Made by a program: the position numbers and the translations under genes
The notes under the pieces: model-generated
Told to the model about the DNA's origin: nothing
The model's database searches: none
What the model saw: the letters and a program-made list of their open reading frames with translations, nothing else
Part shown: in pieces, positions 15,229 to 23,024 of the stretch
Numbering within the stretch: the first letter of the stretch is position 1
How the letters are laid out: each line of letters opens with the position of its first letter
Origin: an uncultured Roseburia sp.
Lineage (GTDB): Bacteria; Bacillota; Clostridia; Lachnospirales; Lachnospiraceae
Assembly: GCA_947088675.1 (NCBI GenBank)
Contig: CAMUHN010000024.1
Coordinates: forward strand, 1-41,655
Length of the DNA: 41,655 bases
Reading direction: 5' to 3'

Positions 15229-16989
15229 ATGGCTTTTGACGGATTTGTTATTTCAAATCTGGTCTATGAACTAAACCAGACCGTTTTAAATGCGAAAATC
15301 AGTAAAATTGCTCAGCCGGAAAACGATGAGCTGCTTTTTACACTGAAGGGTACAAACGGACAGTTTCGGCTTGCGATGTCCGCAAGCGCTTCGCTTCCCT
15401 TTTTATATCTTACGGAAACAAATAAACCGAGTCCAATGACTGCGCCGAATTTCTGTATGGTGCTGCGAAAACATATCGCAAACGGACGTATTACACGTAT
15501 TTTTCAGCCGCGAATGGAGCGTATCATAGAATTTGAAATCGAACATCTTGACGATCTCGGGGATCTTTGTACAAAAAGGCTGATTGTAGAGCTGATGGGA
15601 AAACACAGCAATATTATATTCTGCCACGCAAACGGCGTTATCATCGACAGTATCAAGCATGTCTCCGCCATGATGAGTTCTGTGCGCGAAGTGCTTCCAC
15701 AGCGTCTCTACTGTATTCCGTCTACACAGGAAGACAAATCAGACCCGTTAGAGGCGACAGAAGATCTGTTTCTCTCAGGCGTTATGAAAAAACCGACAAC
15801 GATTTCAAGGGCAATTTTTTCTTCTTTTACCGGGATAAGTCCGGTTGCCGCAAATGAAATCTGTTTCCGGGCGTCCGTAGACGGCGATCTGCCGCCGGAT
15901 TCGCTTACTGAAAGCCAAAAACTTCATCTTTACCGGAATTTTGAACGTATGACAGAGGATGTGAAAAATCATGCCTATCAACCGAATATTATTTACCGGG
16001 ACAGTGAACCGATTGATTTTTTCTGTTTTCCGCTCTCCTTATATAATGAACATTCCGACGAAAAAGGCGCTTTTCATTCCGTGTCATACGATTCGATTTC
16101 CGTTGTGTTAGAACGGTTTTATGCATCAAAAAACGTTTATACGCGCATCCGCCAGAAATCGACTGATCTGCGCAGAATTGTAAATACAGCGCTGGAACGC
16201 TGCAAAAAAAAATACCAGCTGCAAAAAAAGCAGCTGCAAGATACAGAAAAAAGGGATCAATACCGAGTATACGGGGAGCTTTTGCATACTTACGGCTATG
16301 GACACGCAGGCGGTGAAAAGCAGTTGGAAGCGTTTAATTATTATACCAATGAAACTATGAAGATCCCGCTGGATCCGACGTTATCCGCAATGGAAAATGC
16401 GCAGAAATATTTTGACCGATATAATAAGCTCAAGCGGACCTGTGAGGCTCTCTCGGAATTAACGGTAGAGACAGAATCCGAGATTGCGCATCTGGAAAGT
16501 ATTGCAGCATCTTTGGATATCGCGCAGAATGAGGATGATCTTGTGCAGATCAAAGAAGAATTGACGGAATACGGCTATATCCGTCGAAAACGCAGTGAAA
16601 AGAAAGTAAAAGTCAAAAGCAGGCCGTTTCACTATCTCTCTTCCGACGGCTATCATATTTATGTCGGAAAAAACAATTATCAGAACGACGAACTGACCTT
16701 TAAGTTTGCATCCGGCAATGACTGGTGGTTTCATGCAAAGGGTATGGCAGGTTCCCATGTAATCGTAAAATCAGATAATGGGGAAATGCCAGACCGTGTG
16801 TTTGAGGAAGCAGGAAAACTTGCCGCCTTTTATTCCAGAGGAAAGGATTCCGAAAAAGTCGAAATCGACTATCTGCAGCGCAAAAACGTAAAAAAACCAA
16901 ACGGAAGCGCACCCGGGTTTGTCGTTTATTACACCAATTATTCATTGACCATACATCCGGATATCTCCGCACTTACTCTGTTGGAATAA
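15229..16989 (+). CDS. rqcH: NFACT-family ribosome quality control protein RqcH (fibronectin-binding protein A homolog)
   Basis: A 586-residue Rqc2/NEMF homolog that binds stalled 50S-peptidyl-tRNA complexes and adds C-terminal alanine tails. The NFACT-N domain starts MAFDGFVISNLVYELN and includes CMVLRKHI and LIVELMGKHSNIIF. A central coiled-coil region follows (about residues 300-440), then the NFACT-R domain near the C-terminus with YHIYVGKNNYQNDELTF and DWWFHAKGMAGSHVI. It is often annotated FbpA-like. AAGGAGG precedes the ATG at 15229; an eight-codon upstream extension is unlikely. Residues about 39-52 are the segment duplicated at 13697-13737. A terminator follows at once. Confidence 0.94.
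   Translation: MAFDGFVISNLVYELNQTVLNAKISKIAQPENDELLFTLKGTNGQFRLAMSASASLPFLYLTETNKPSPMTAPNFCMVLRKHIANGRITRIFQPRMERIIEFEIEHLDDLGDLCTKRLIVELMGKHSNIIFCHANGVIIDSIKHVSAMMSSVREVLPQRLYCIPSTQEDKSDPLEATEDLFLSGVMKKPTTISRAIFSSFTGISPVAANEICFRASVDGDLPPDSLTESQKLHLYRNFERMTEDVKNHAYQPNIIYRDSEPIDFFCFPLSLYNEHSDEKGAFHSVSYDSISVVLERFYASKNVYTRIRQKSTDLRRIVNTALERCKKKYQLQKKQLQDTEKRDQYRVYGELLHTYGYGHAGGEKQLEAFNYYTNETMKIPLDPTLSAMENAQKYFDRYNKLKRTCEALSELTVETESEIAHLESIAASLDIAQNEDDLVQIKEELTEYGYIRRKRSEKKVKVKSRPFHYLSSDGYHIYVGKNNYQNDELTFKFASGNDWWFHAKGMAGSHVIVKSDNGEMPDRVFEEAGKLAAFYSRGKDSEKVEIDYLQRKNVKKPNGSAPGFVVYYTNYSLTIHPDISALTLLE
15343..15383 (+). repeat. Parent copy of the 41-bp direct repeat, inside rqcH
   Basis: This in-gene segment encodes LKGTNGQFRLAMSA and matches 13697-13737 at 38 of 41 bases in direct orientation. 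The two copies are 1646 bp apart and enclose the Rpn scrap, the HD gene and the frameshifted remnant. Confidence 0.85.
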
Positions 16990-17000
16990 GGATGAATCAA

Positions 17001-17028
17001 AAAAGATCCTGAAAACGGATCTTTTTTT
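17001..17028 (+). terminator. rqcH terminator
   Basis: AAAAGATCC (17001-17009), seven-base loop, GGATCTTTT (17017-17025), continuing into a seven-T run. It starts 11 bases after the rqcH stop codon. Confidence 0.9.
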
Positions 17029-17043
17029 GTGCCAAATTTTTCA

Positions 17044-17073
17044 TGTTTATCTGAAGCGATACGGCACATACTA
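17044..17073 (+). promoter_or_regulatory. Candidate forespore (sigma-G-type) promoter for the SASP gene
   Basis: CATACTA at 17067-17073 matches the sigma-G/F -10 pattern (CATNNTA). TGTTTA at 17044-17049, 17 bases upstream, partly matches the -35 (TGNATA). The start site would be near 17080, just before the structured leader. SASP genes are classical sigma-G targets, which supports the reading. Confidence 0.5.
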
Positions 17074-17088
17074 TCTTTGAACAAAAAA

Positions 17089-17167
17089 CCGCGGCGGACA
17101 TTTTCCCGAGAAAATAAGTCCTCCAACGTATTTTTGTTTCAATATAGAGGGAATAGCTCCGCCGCGG
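17089..17167 (+). promoter_or_regulatory. GC-clamped multi-hairpin leader upstream of the SASP gene
   Basis: CCGCGGCGGA (17089-17098) and TCCGCCGCGG (17158-17167) are perfect 10-base complements closing a 59-base interior. Inside, ATTTTC and GAAAAT pair around four bases (about 17100-17115), and CCTC/GAGG can form a second short stem. No T-run follows, so it is not a terminator. The SASP ribosome binding site is about 55 bases downstream. It may be a structured leader stabilising the spore-protein mRNA or a cis-regulator; no known class is recognised. Confidence 0.5.
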
Positions 17168-17236
17168 TACATATCGCAGCTGGTGCGTATTCCGAAAACT
17201 TAAGAAACAGATTAAATTCCAAAGGAGGAAACAACT

Positions 17237-17443
17237 ATGGCAAAGCGTTCATCGAACAGAGCAAGCGTACCGGAAGCTAAGGGGGCATTAGACCGTTTTA
17301 AGTATGAGGTAGCCAGCGAAATCGGCGTACCTTTAAAAGAAGGTTACAACGGTGATCTGACTTCCAAGCAGAACGGTTCTGTAGGCGGCTATATGGTCAA
17401 AAAAATGATCGAGGCGCAGGAAAGGCAGATGTCTGGAAACTAA
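17237..17443 (+). CDS. Alpha/beta-type small acid-soluble spore protein
   Basis: A 68-residue SASP that coats DNA in the spore core, protecting it from UV and heat, and is degraded at germination. Family hallmarks: FKYEVASEIGVPL (the GPR protease cleavage region around E-VA), GYNGDLTSKQNGSVGGYMVKKMIEAQE. AAAGGAGG lies before the ATG. It is monocistronic, convergent with recG, preceded by a structured leader and followed by a GC-rich hairpin. It is direct evidence that the organism belongs to an endospore-forming lineage. Confidence 0.95.
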   Translation: MAKRSSNRASVPEAKGALDRFKYEVASEIGVPLKEGYNGDLTSKQNGSVGGYMVKKMIEAQERQMSGN

Positions 17444-17499
17444 GATACAAACGAAAAACAGCGGGCCCTCTTTCTGAAAGATCGTCCGGAAAGACTATA

Positions 17500-17523
17500 G
17501 CGGCGGCGCCTATGTGCCGCCGC
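17500..17523. terminator. GC-rich hairpin between the SASP gene and recG
   Basis: GCGGCGGCGC (17500-17509) pairs with GTGCCGCCGC (17514-17523), one G-U, around a four-base loop; a pyrimidine-rich TTCCTTTAT follows on the plus strand. It sits between convergent genes and may serve both. Its arms could also cross-pair with the leader stem of the SASP gene over seven bases. Confidence 0.65.
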
Positions 17524-17528
17524 TTCCT

Positions 17529-19586
17529 TTATAAATTCAATTTGTTTAAACTCTCCTGCATATAGGTTGCAAAATGACGCCATAAATTGTTATGCTCTTC
17601 TTTTTCCAGTTCCGGATCATCGGCAAGCAGTACAGAAACCGCTTCTGAAGCCATCTTTAAAAGATCCGCATCCTGATAGAGGTCGGCAAGCGCAAACGCA
17701 AGCTCCCCTGACTGCCGTATCCCAAAAAAATCGCCCGGCCCCCGCAGCTTTAAGTCTTCGCCTGCTATTTTAAATCCGTCATTTGATTCGTTTAAAATAG
17801 CAAGTCGTTTTTGGGCGGATTTGCTCTCAGAACAGTTTACCATAATACAATAGGACTGCGCGTCTCCTCTGCCGACCCGTCCGCGCAGCTGATGCAGCTG
17901 CGCAAGCCCGAAACGCTCCGCATTTTCAATCATCATTACGGTCGCATTCGGTACGTTAACGCCAACCTCCACAACAGTAGTGGACACAAGCACCTGGAAC
18001 TCGTTTTTCAGAAATCCGTCCATCACTTTATTTTTTTGTTCCTGTTTCATCTTTCCGTGCAGCAGGCCAAGCTTTATATGTTCCGGAAAGATTTCGCGAA
18101 GCTTTTTTACATAGTCGGTTGCATTTTCCAGATCCAGATTTTCTGTTTCCTCGACAAGCGGACAGATGACATATGCCTGATGTCCGTTTTCGACCTCTTT
18201 TTCGATAAATTGATACGATTTTGGACGGAAATGCGTATCGACAACACAATTTTTTACCGGCAGGCGTTTTGCCGGAACCTCGTCCACAACAGAAATCGCA
18301 AAGTCGCCATAAATAATCAACGCTAAAGTACGTGGAATTGGGGTCGCACTCATCACTAAAATATGAGGGCTGCTGCCTTTCTCTGCAAATATTTCACGCT
18401 GTCGCACGCCAAAACGATGCTGTTCGTCAGTAATCACAAGAGCAAGATTATCGTAGACAGCTTTTTCCTGGATCAGCGCATGTGTTCCGATGATCATTGC
18501 ATTCTGATACATCTGCAGCGACTCGTACGCCATGCGCTTCTGCCGCGCTGTCATACTTCCTGTCAGCAGGACAAGCGGTATTTTTAAACCGAACGACTGA
18601 CATAACGTGCGAAACGTTTCATAGTGCTGTCTTGCAAGCACTTCCGTCGGCGCCATAATAGCCGACTGCATTCCGTTATGCGACACGTCAGCCATCGCCA
18701 GAAAAGCGATAATGGTCTTGCCGGAACCTACGTCCCCCTGGATCAGACGCTGCATTACAAATTCTCCCCGCATATCTTCCTTGATCTCCCGGACGGCCCT
18801 CTGCTGCGCGCCGGTCAGCTCATAGGGCAGTTTCCCGGCCAGTTCTTCCACAAACGAATCTGTGGCAAGGCAGAATTCATTTTTTTCCCGGATTCGTTTT
18901 TCTTTCTGATACTGCATCGCAAGAATAAAAAGAAAAAATTCATCAAATACAAGACGTTTTCGGGCTGTGATCAGCGTGTCCATATCGTCCGGAAAATGAA
19001 TCTGCCTGACTGCATAATTATATTCGCTCAGCGCGTATGTTTTTCGAATTTCATCGGGCAGATACTCAGGAAACAGCTCATCCTCCGACAGGACTGCCGC
19101 AACCGTTTTTGTAACCATATGATTTGTGATACCGCTCGTTAAAGCATAGACGGGAAAAAAAGACTGCTCCATTCTGGCATACTGTTCCTGCGTATAGATG
19201 ACCGGCTGCTCCATCGCATATTTCTGGTTTTTGCGGACCACTTTACCATAGAACACAAACGACTGGCCCGGCTTTAGTTTACTTTTTATGTATGGCATTC
19301 GAAACCAGATTAATTCCAGTTCTTTCTCGTCGCCGAAAAGCTTTACGGTTGTCACAGGCATACTTTTTGTCTGCATGACAACCGGCGTTTTTCTGATTTT
19401 TCCTAAAACAGCTGCGACGCTGTTTTCTGCAATCTGATCGGCCAAAATGACAGCCGGGTATCTGACATAAGTTTTCGGATAATGAAGGAGTATATCACCG
19501 ACGGTGTATACTCCTAAATTATGAAACAGAAGTTCCGTTTTTGCGCCGATTCCTTTTACCGCACTGATCGAAGCATTTTGATCCAT
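17529..19586 (-). CDS. recG: ATP-dependent DNA helicase RecG
   Basis: A 685-residue branch-migrating helicase that regresses stalled forks and processes Holliday junctions. An N-terminal wedge/OB domain (about 1-230) starts with KGIGAKTELLFHNLGVYTVGDILLHYP. The helicase core has Walker A GDVGSGKT, the DEQH box in ITDEQHRFGVRQ, SATPIPRTLAL (motif III), STTVVEVGVNVPNA and QLRGRVGRG (motifs V-VI). Length fits the family. It lies 10 bases downstream of the fakA-like gene, so it is probably in the same transcript as asp23 and fakA. Confidence 0.96.
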   Translation of the reverse strand: MDQNASISAVKGIGAKTELLFHNLGVYTVGDILLHYPKTYVRYPAVILADQIAENSVAAVLGKIRKTPVVMQTKSMPVTTVKLFGDEKELELIWFRMPYIKSKLKPGQSFVFYGKVVRKNQKYAMEQPVIYTQEQYARMEQSFFPVYALTSGITNHMVTKTVAAVLSEDELFPEYLPDEIRKTYALSEYNYAVRQIHFPDDMDTLITARKRLVFDEFFLFILAMQYQKEKRIREKNEFCLATDSFVEELAGKLPYELTGAQQRAVREIKEDMRGEFVMQRLIQGDVGSGKTIIAFLAMADVSHNGMQSAIMAPTEVLARQHYETFRTLCQSFGLKIPLVLLTGSMTARQKRMAYESLQMYQNAMIIGTHALIQEKAVYDNLALVITDEQHRFGVRQREIFAEKGSSPHILVMSATPIPRTLALIIYGDFAISVVDEVPAKRLPVKNCVVDTHFRPKSYQFIEKEVENGHQAYVICPLVEETENLDLENATDYVKKLREIFPEHIKLGLLHGKMKQEQKNKVMDGFLKNEFQVLVSTTVVEVGVNVPNATVMMIENAERFGLAQLHQLRGRVGRGDAQSYCIMVNCSESKSAQKRLAILNESNDGFKIAGEDLKLRGPGDFFGIRQSGELAFALADLYQDADLLKMASEAVSVLLADDPELEKEEHNNLWRHFATYMQESLNKLNL

Positions 19587-19596
19587 AACGGCTCTC

Positions 19597-21288
19597 CTAT
19601 TCTACCGAAACAATATAATAATAAATCGGTTGTCCGCCCCTGTTCACTTCTACTTCTATCTCCGGAAATTCTTCAAGGATCCTTGCAGAAATCTCATTTG
19701 CGTCCTCTTCTTTGCAGTCCTCGCCATAATAGATGCTGACAAGCGAAGATTCCCCGTCAATTAACTGGCGCACCATATCCATTGCGGTAGCCCGCAAATC
19801 CTGGCCGACCGAAATAATGCCGTGATCGCCGATTCCCATATAGTCGTTCTGCCGTATTTCTTTATCGTCAATCACCGTATCGCGGACCGCATAGGTCAGC
19901 TGGCCTGTTTTTACATGACTGATCTCCTCATTCATGCGCGCTTCATTTTCTTCTGGCGAACTGTCCGGAATATAATTGATCAGAGCCGTGATTCCCTGCG
20001 GGATTGTCTTTGTCGGAATTACGATCACTTTTTTGTCTTCGGACAGAGAGGCAACCTGATTGGCCGCAAGTATAATATTTTTATTGTTCGGCAGAATAAA
20101 AACGGTTTCTGCGTTAATTTTTTCTACCGCGTTTAACATATCCTCCGTACTCGGATTCATGGTCTGTCCGCCTTCGATAATATAATCAGCTCCAAGTCCT
20201 TTGAAAATCTCATTTAATCCGTCCCCCGCGCTGACAGAGAGAAAACCCATCTCCTTAGGCGGTTCCTGCGGTTTTTCTGCCTCCGCTTTCTCTGAGACAG
20301 GGATTTCAGCGGACTGCATTTCTTTTTCTTTGAGGGCAGAAACTTTCTCGTCCCGCTCTAATTTCATATTTTCAATGATGATCGTTGTCAGGCTGCCGTA
20401 ACTTAAGCCTTTCTGCATTGCCATACCCGGATCGTTGGTATGTACATGTACCTTTACGATCTCATCATCTGATACTACTACAATGGAATCGCCGATGGAT
20501 TCCAGATATGCTTTCAATTCCTGCTCTTTCGCATCTGTCATCGGTTTTTCCGTCATAATTAAAAACTGCGTACAGTACGCAAATTTTATATCCATCTGCG
20601 CCTGTGCGTCAATATTGTAGGAAGCGCTGCTTTCAGATGTATTGGCAGTTCCTGCCGCATACACGATTTCTTTGCCCTTTAATGCGTCCAGCGCGCCTTT
20701 CATAACCTGCATCAGGCCCTGTCCGCCGGAATCAACAACACCCGCCTGCTTTAAAACGGGAAGCATTTCCGGCGTTTTTTTCAGTACCAGATCCCCTTCC
20801 CGGATGATCTCCTCTCCGAAATAAATCAGATCCTCGGTCTCCTCGGCAAGCTCTGACGCTCTGTTCGCCATTCCCTTTGCGACAGTCAGAATCGTCCCTT
20901 CTTTCGGCTTCATAACTGCCTTGTAGGCCGTTTCGACTGCCTTTTGAAACGCCTCGGATAGAATCTGTACATCCACTGTCTCACAGGAAGCAATTACTTT
21001 CGTAAAACCACGGAACAGCTGTGATAAAATAACGCCGGAATTACCTCTTGCCCCTCGCAGCGAGCCGGAAGAAATAGCCTTTGCAAGCGACTTCATATCC
21101 GGTTTTTCCAGATTTTGCACTTCCTTTGCGGCAGACTGAATCGTCATTGACATATTTGTACCAGTGTCCCCGTCCGGAACAGGAAAAACATTCAATTCAT
21201 TGATCCATTCTTTTTTCGCATCCAGATTCCCGGCGCCTGCTAAAAAGGCTTTTGCAAGAACCTCTGCATTCATTGTAGTGATTTCCAC
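19597..21288 (-). CDS. fakA: DAK2-domain kinase, FakA/YloV-like (fatty acid kinase catalytic subunit)
   Basis: A 563-residue protein. The N-terminal DAK2 (DhaL-like) domain has LNVFPVPDGDTGTNMSMT, with the Mg/ATP-binding Asp residues, and SGSLRGARGNSGVILSQL. The middle carries KVHVHTNDPG, and the C-terminus is an EDD/DegV-related domain with VFILPNNKNIILAANQ and MGIGDHGIISVG. FakA phosphorylates exogenous fatty acids bound by FakB for phospholipid synthesis. No fakB is in the window. I used the GTG at 21288 with AGGAGG nine bases upstream; an ATG five codons later is an alternative. The asp23-fakA-recG order is conserved in Firmicutes. Confidence 0.9.
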   Translation of the reverse strand: MEITTMNAEVLAKAFLAGAGNLDAKKEWINELNVFPVPDGDTGTNMSMTIQSAAKEVQNLEKPDMKSLAKAISSGSLRGARGNSGVILSQLFRGFTKVIASCETVDVQILSEAFQKAVETAYKAVMKPKEGTILTVAKGMANRASELAEETEDLIYFGEEIIREGDLVLKKTPEMLPVLKQAGVVDSGGQGLMQVMKGALDALKGKEIVYAAGTANTSESSASYNIDAQAQMDIKFAYCTQFLIMTEKPMTDAKEQELKAYLESIGDSIVVVSDDEIVKVHVHTNDPGMAMQKGLSYGSLTTIIIENMKLERDEKVSALKEKEMQSAEIPVSEKAEAEKPQEPPKEMGFLSVSAGDGLNEIFKGLGADYIIEGGQTMNPSTEDMLNAVEKINAETVFILPNNKNIILAANQVASLSEDKKVIVIPTKTIPQGITALINYIPDSSPEENEARMNEEISHVKTGQLTYAVRDTVIDDKEIRQNDYMGIGDHGIISVGQDLRATAMDMVRQLIDGESSLVSIYYGEDCKEEDANEISARILEEFPEIEVEVNRGGQPIYYYIVSVE

Positions 21289-21302
21289 CTCAAAAATCCT
21301 CC

Positions 21303-21662
21303 TTAATCAATCACACGTACACCTTCCACATGGATGTTTATTTTTTTAATCTCCATTCCGGTAAACTCTTCTACTTTGTATCTCACCGTGTCAATCAGGT
21401 TGTCCGTAACGGTACTGATGCTGACGCCATACGACACAATCACATGAAAATTGATCGTTATTTTATTGTCCGCATCAATGACCACGTTTATTCCATGTGT
21501 CAGGTAATCTTTTTTCAGTAATTTTACCAGTCCGTCTTTCATGTTGACGGCTGCCATCCCTACAATGCCAAAACATTCCACTGCGACAGAACCTGCGTAG
21601 GTTGCGATTACGTCCGAATCAATTGTAACTTTCCCCAGCGGGGTATGCATATGTCCATTCAT
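21303..21662 (-). CDS. Asp23/Gls24 family envelope stress response protein (YloU-like)
   Basis: A 119-residue protein with the Asp23 pattern: GKVTIDSDVIATYAGSVAVECFGIVGMA, INFHVIVSYGVSISTVTDNL and KINIHVEGVRVID. Family members are small membrane-proximal proteins induced by envelope stress. The ATG at 21662 has AAAGGAG upstream; the longer frame starts with TTG. It is the first gene of the asp23-fakA-recG operon, divergent from rpmB. Confidence 0.93.
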   Translation of the reverse strand: MNGHMHTPLGKVTIDSDVIATYAGSVAVECFGIVGMAAVNMKDGLVKLLKKDYLTHGINVVIDADNKITINFHVIVSYGVSISTVTDNLIDTVRYKVEEFTGMEIKKINIHVEGVRVID

Positions 21663-21701
21663 AAATTTGGATACTCCTTTCAAAAGCCTGCTATATAGCT
21701 T

Positions 21702-21730
21702 ATTATAACCGCTTTCTCACAAAATTCATA
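21702..21730 (-). promoter_or_regulatory. Promoter of the asp23-fakA-recG operon
   Basis: Minus strand TATAAT (21702-21707) with TATGAA (21725-21730) 17 bp upstream. The -10 is perfect and the -35 weak. It lies 40 bases before the start codon. Confidence 0.6.
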
Positions 21731-21768
21731 GTCCCCTTTTCATTTTTTATATTTTTTTTAAAATCTGC

Positions 21769-21797
21769 TTGCAATTAAAAAACGAATCTGCTAAAAT
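21769..21797 (+). promoter_or_regulatory. rpmB promoter
   Basis: TTGCAA (21769-21774), 17-bp spacer, TAAAAT (21792-21797), about 57 bases before the ATG at 21854. It is divergent from the asp23 promoter. Confidence 0.7.
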
Positions 21798-21853
21798 AAA
21801 CATATTGTGAGCCTGTACATAACAGGTGAGGAAAATGCAAGGAGGTGCAAAAT

Positions 21854-22039
21854 ATGGCAAAATGTGCAGTTTGTGGAAAGGGCGCTCATTTCGGTAATAA
21901 TGTCAGCCATTCTAATAGAAAAACAAATAGAATGTGGAAGTCAAATATCAGGCGCGTAAGCTGTAAGGTAAACGGAACACCAAAGAAATTATATGTATGT
22001 GCTTCCTGTTTAAGATCTGGAAAAGTAGAGCGTGCTTAA
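21854..22039 (+). CDS. rpmB: 50S ribosomal protein bL28
   Basis: A 61-residue ribosomal protein. MAKCAVCGKGAHFGNNVSHSNRKTNR and the CASCLRSGKV end are characteristic. The two Cys pairs (CAVC and CASC) indicate the zinc-binding form. AAGGAGG precedes this ATG; an in-frame ATG three codons upstream is less likely. It is monocistronic, with its own promoter and a strong terminator. Confidence 0.97.
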   Translation: MAKCAVCGKGAHFGNNVSHSNRKTNRMWKSNIRRVSCKVNGTPKKLYVCASCLRSGKVERA

Positions 22040-22043
22040 GAGC

Positions 22044-22084
22044 AAAAAACTGTCCGGCGATAAAATCGCCGGACAGTTTTTTTG
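22044..22084. terminator. rpmB terminator (bidirectional)
   Basis: A 17-base stem, including CTGTCCGGCGA paired with TCGCCGGACAG, around TAAAA, flanked by A6 and T7 runs. It should work on both strands and also ends the converging isomerase/epimerase gene. Confidence 0.93.
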
Positions 22085-22157
22085 TGCGCAGCGGAAGACG
22101 GCTCTTTCCTGCCTGATTTTAAAAATCCGATTCTGCGGCCTGCAGTTGTCAGCTATT

Positions 22158-22994
22158 TTATGCCTGATCCCACAGCCCCTGTATGAATTCCCGCGCCGCA
22201 ACCGCATTATCCGGCACAGTATCTTCCAAAGTCGCATGGATAAAGGGCTTTCTTGATTTGATAAATCGTATGATCTGTGAATAATCCATTTCACCCGTTC
22301 CTGCGGCACAGGAAATCAGCTTATCTTCTTTTATCACAAAGTCTTTGATATGCACAACCGCAATCTCATCGCCGAGCAGGTCGATCGCTTCTGCAAAAAT
22401 TTCGTCCCGCTGTCTGTAGTTGCAGACTTCCAACAGGTTGACCGGATCAAAAATAATCTGGACATTCGGGGAGGCAAGACGGTCTAACATCTCCCGGGCA
22501 CGTTTCGGATTGCATACAATATGCCGGTAAACCGGTTCAATTGCAAGGATTACGCCCATTTTTTCCGCATAACGGACAACGGGCTCCACGTTTTTTATAA
22601 AAATATCCAAAGCCTCCTGCGTATGGCACCGCTCTTCAAAGTGATAATCCACATTAGGCGCCCCTGTCTCTGTCCCGACAACGCCGGCTCCCATCAATGA
22701 AGCCAGACGGATATGCGCCATATAGCGGTGAGTCGTTGCCTTTAATGCCTCTTCGTCCGGTGTCGCAAGATTTAAATAACATCCCAGCACGGCAATATCC
22801 AGCCCGTTTTCTGCAAACAGCCGTTTTATGTACATTGCAAATCCCGGCGTGTATGCATCGTCTGCGGTCGAAACCTCCGGCAGCACCATCGGCAGCGCCA
22901 CATGCGCGCAGGCAAATCCCTGTTCTCTTGTTATTTTCAGACGCTCCTTAAGCGGCGCCTGTTTCACGTCATGTAATCGTATTCCTAACTGCAT
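22158..22994 (-). CDS. Sugar phosphate isomerase/epimerase (xylose-isomerase-like TIM barrel)
   Basis: A 278-residue protein of the AP-endonuclease-2/xylose isomerase-like superfamily. Seen: MQLGIRLHDV, the metal-ligand-type Glu in ILAIEPVYRH, VQIIFDPVNLLEV with an Asp, IAVVHIKDFVI with His and Asp, and AAGTGEMDYSQII near the C-terminus, all typical of barrel-strand ends carrying metal ligands. The substrate is not evident; the hexuronate genes upstream suggest a keto-sugar or sugar acid. GAGAGGAAAAAG precedes the ATG. It lies 30 bases downstream of the substrate-binding protein gene, and the two are probably one operon. Confidence 0.85.
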   Translation of the reverse strand: MQLGIRLHDVKQAPLKERLKITREQGFACAHVALPMVLPEVSTADDAYTPGFAMYIKRLFAENGLDIAVLGCYLNLATPDEEALKATTHRYMAHIRLASLMGAGVVGTETGAPNVDYHFEERCHTQEALDIFIKNVEPVVRYAEKMGVILAIEPVYRHIVCNPKRAREMLDRLASPNVQIIFDPVNLLEVCNYRQRDEIFAEAIDLLGDEIAVVHIKDFVIKEDKLISCAAGTGEMDYSQIIRFIKSRKPFIHATLEDTVPDNAVAAREFIQGLWDQA

Positions 22995-23024
22995 TCTTTT
23001 TCCTCTCTCCTCTTTTTATTTTAT

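Noticed and set aside
17089-17167. Intrinsic terminator or transposon end
   Set aside because: No T-run follows, no transposase is near, and rqcH already has a terminator at 17001-17028.
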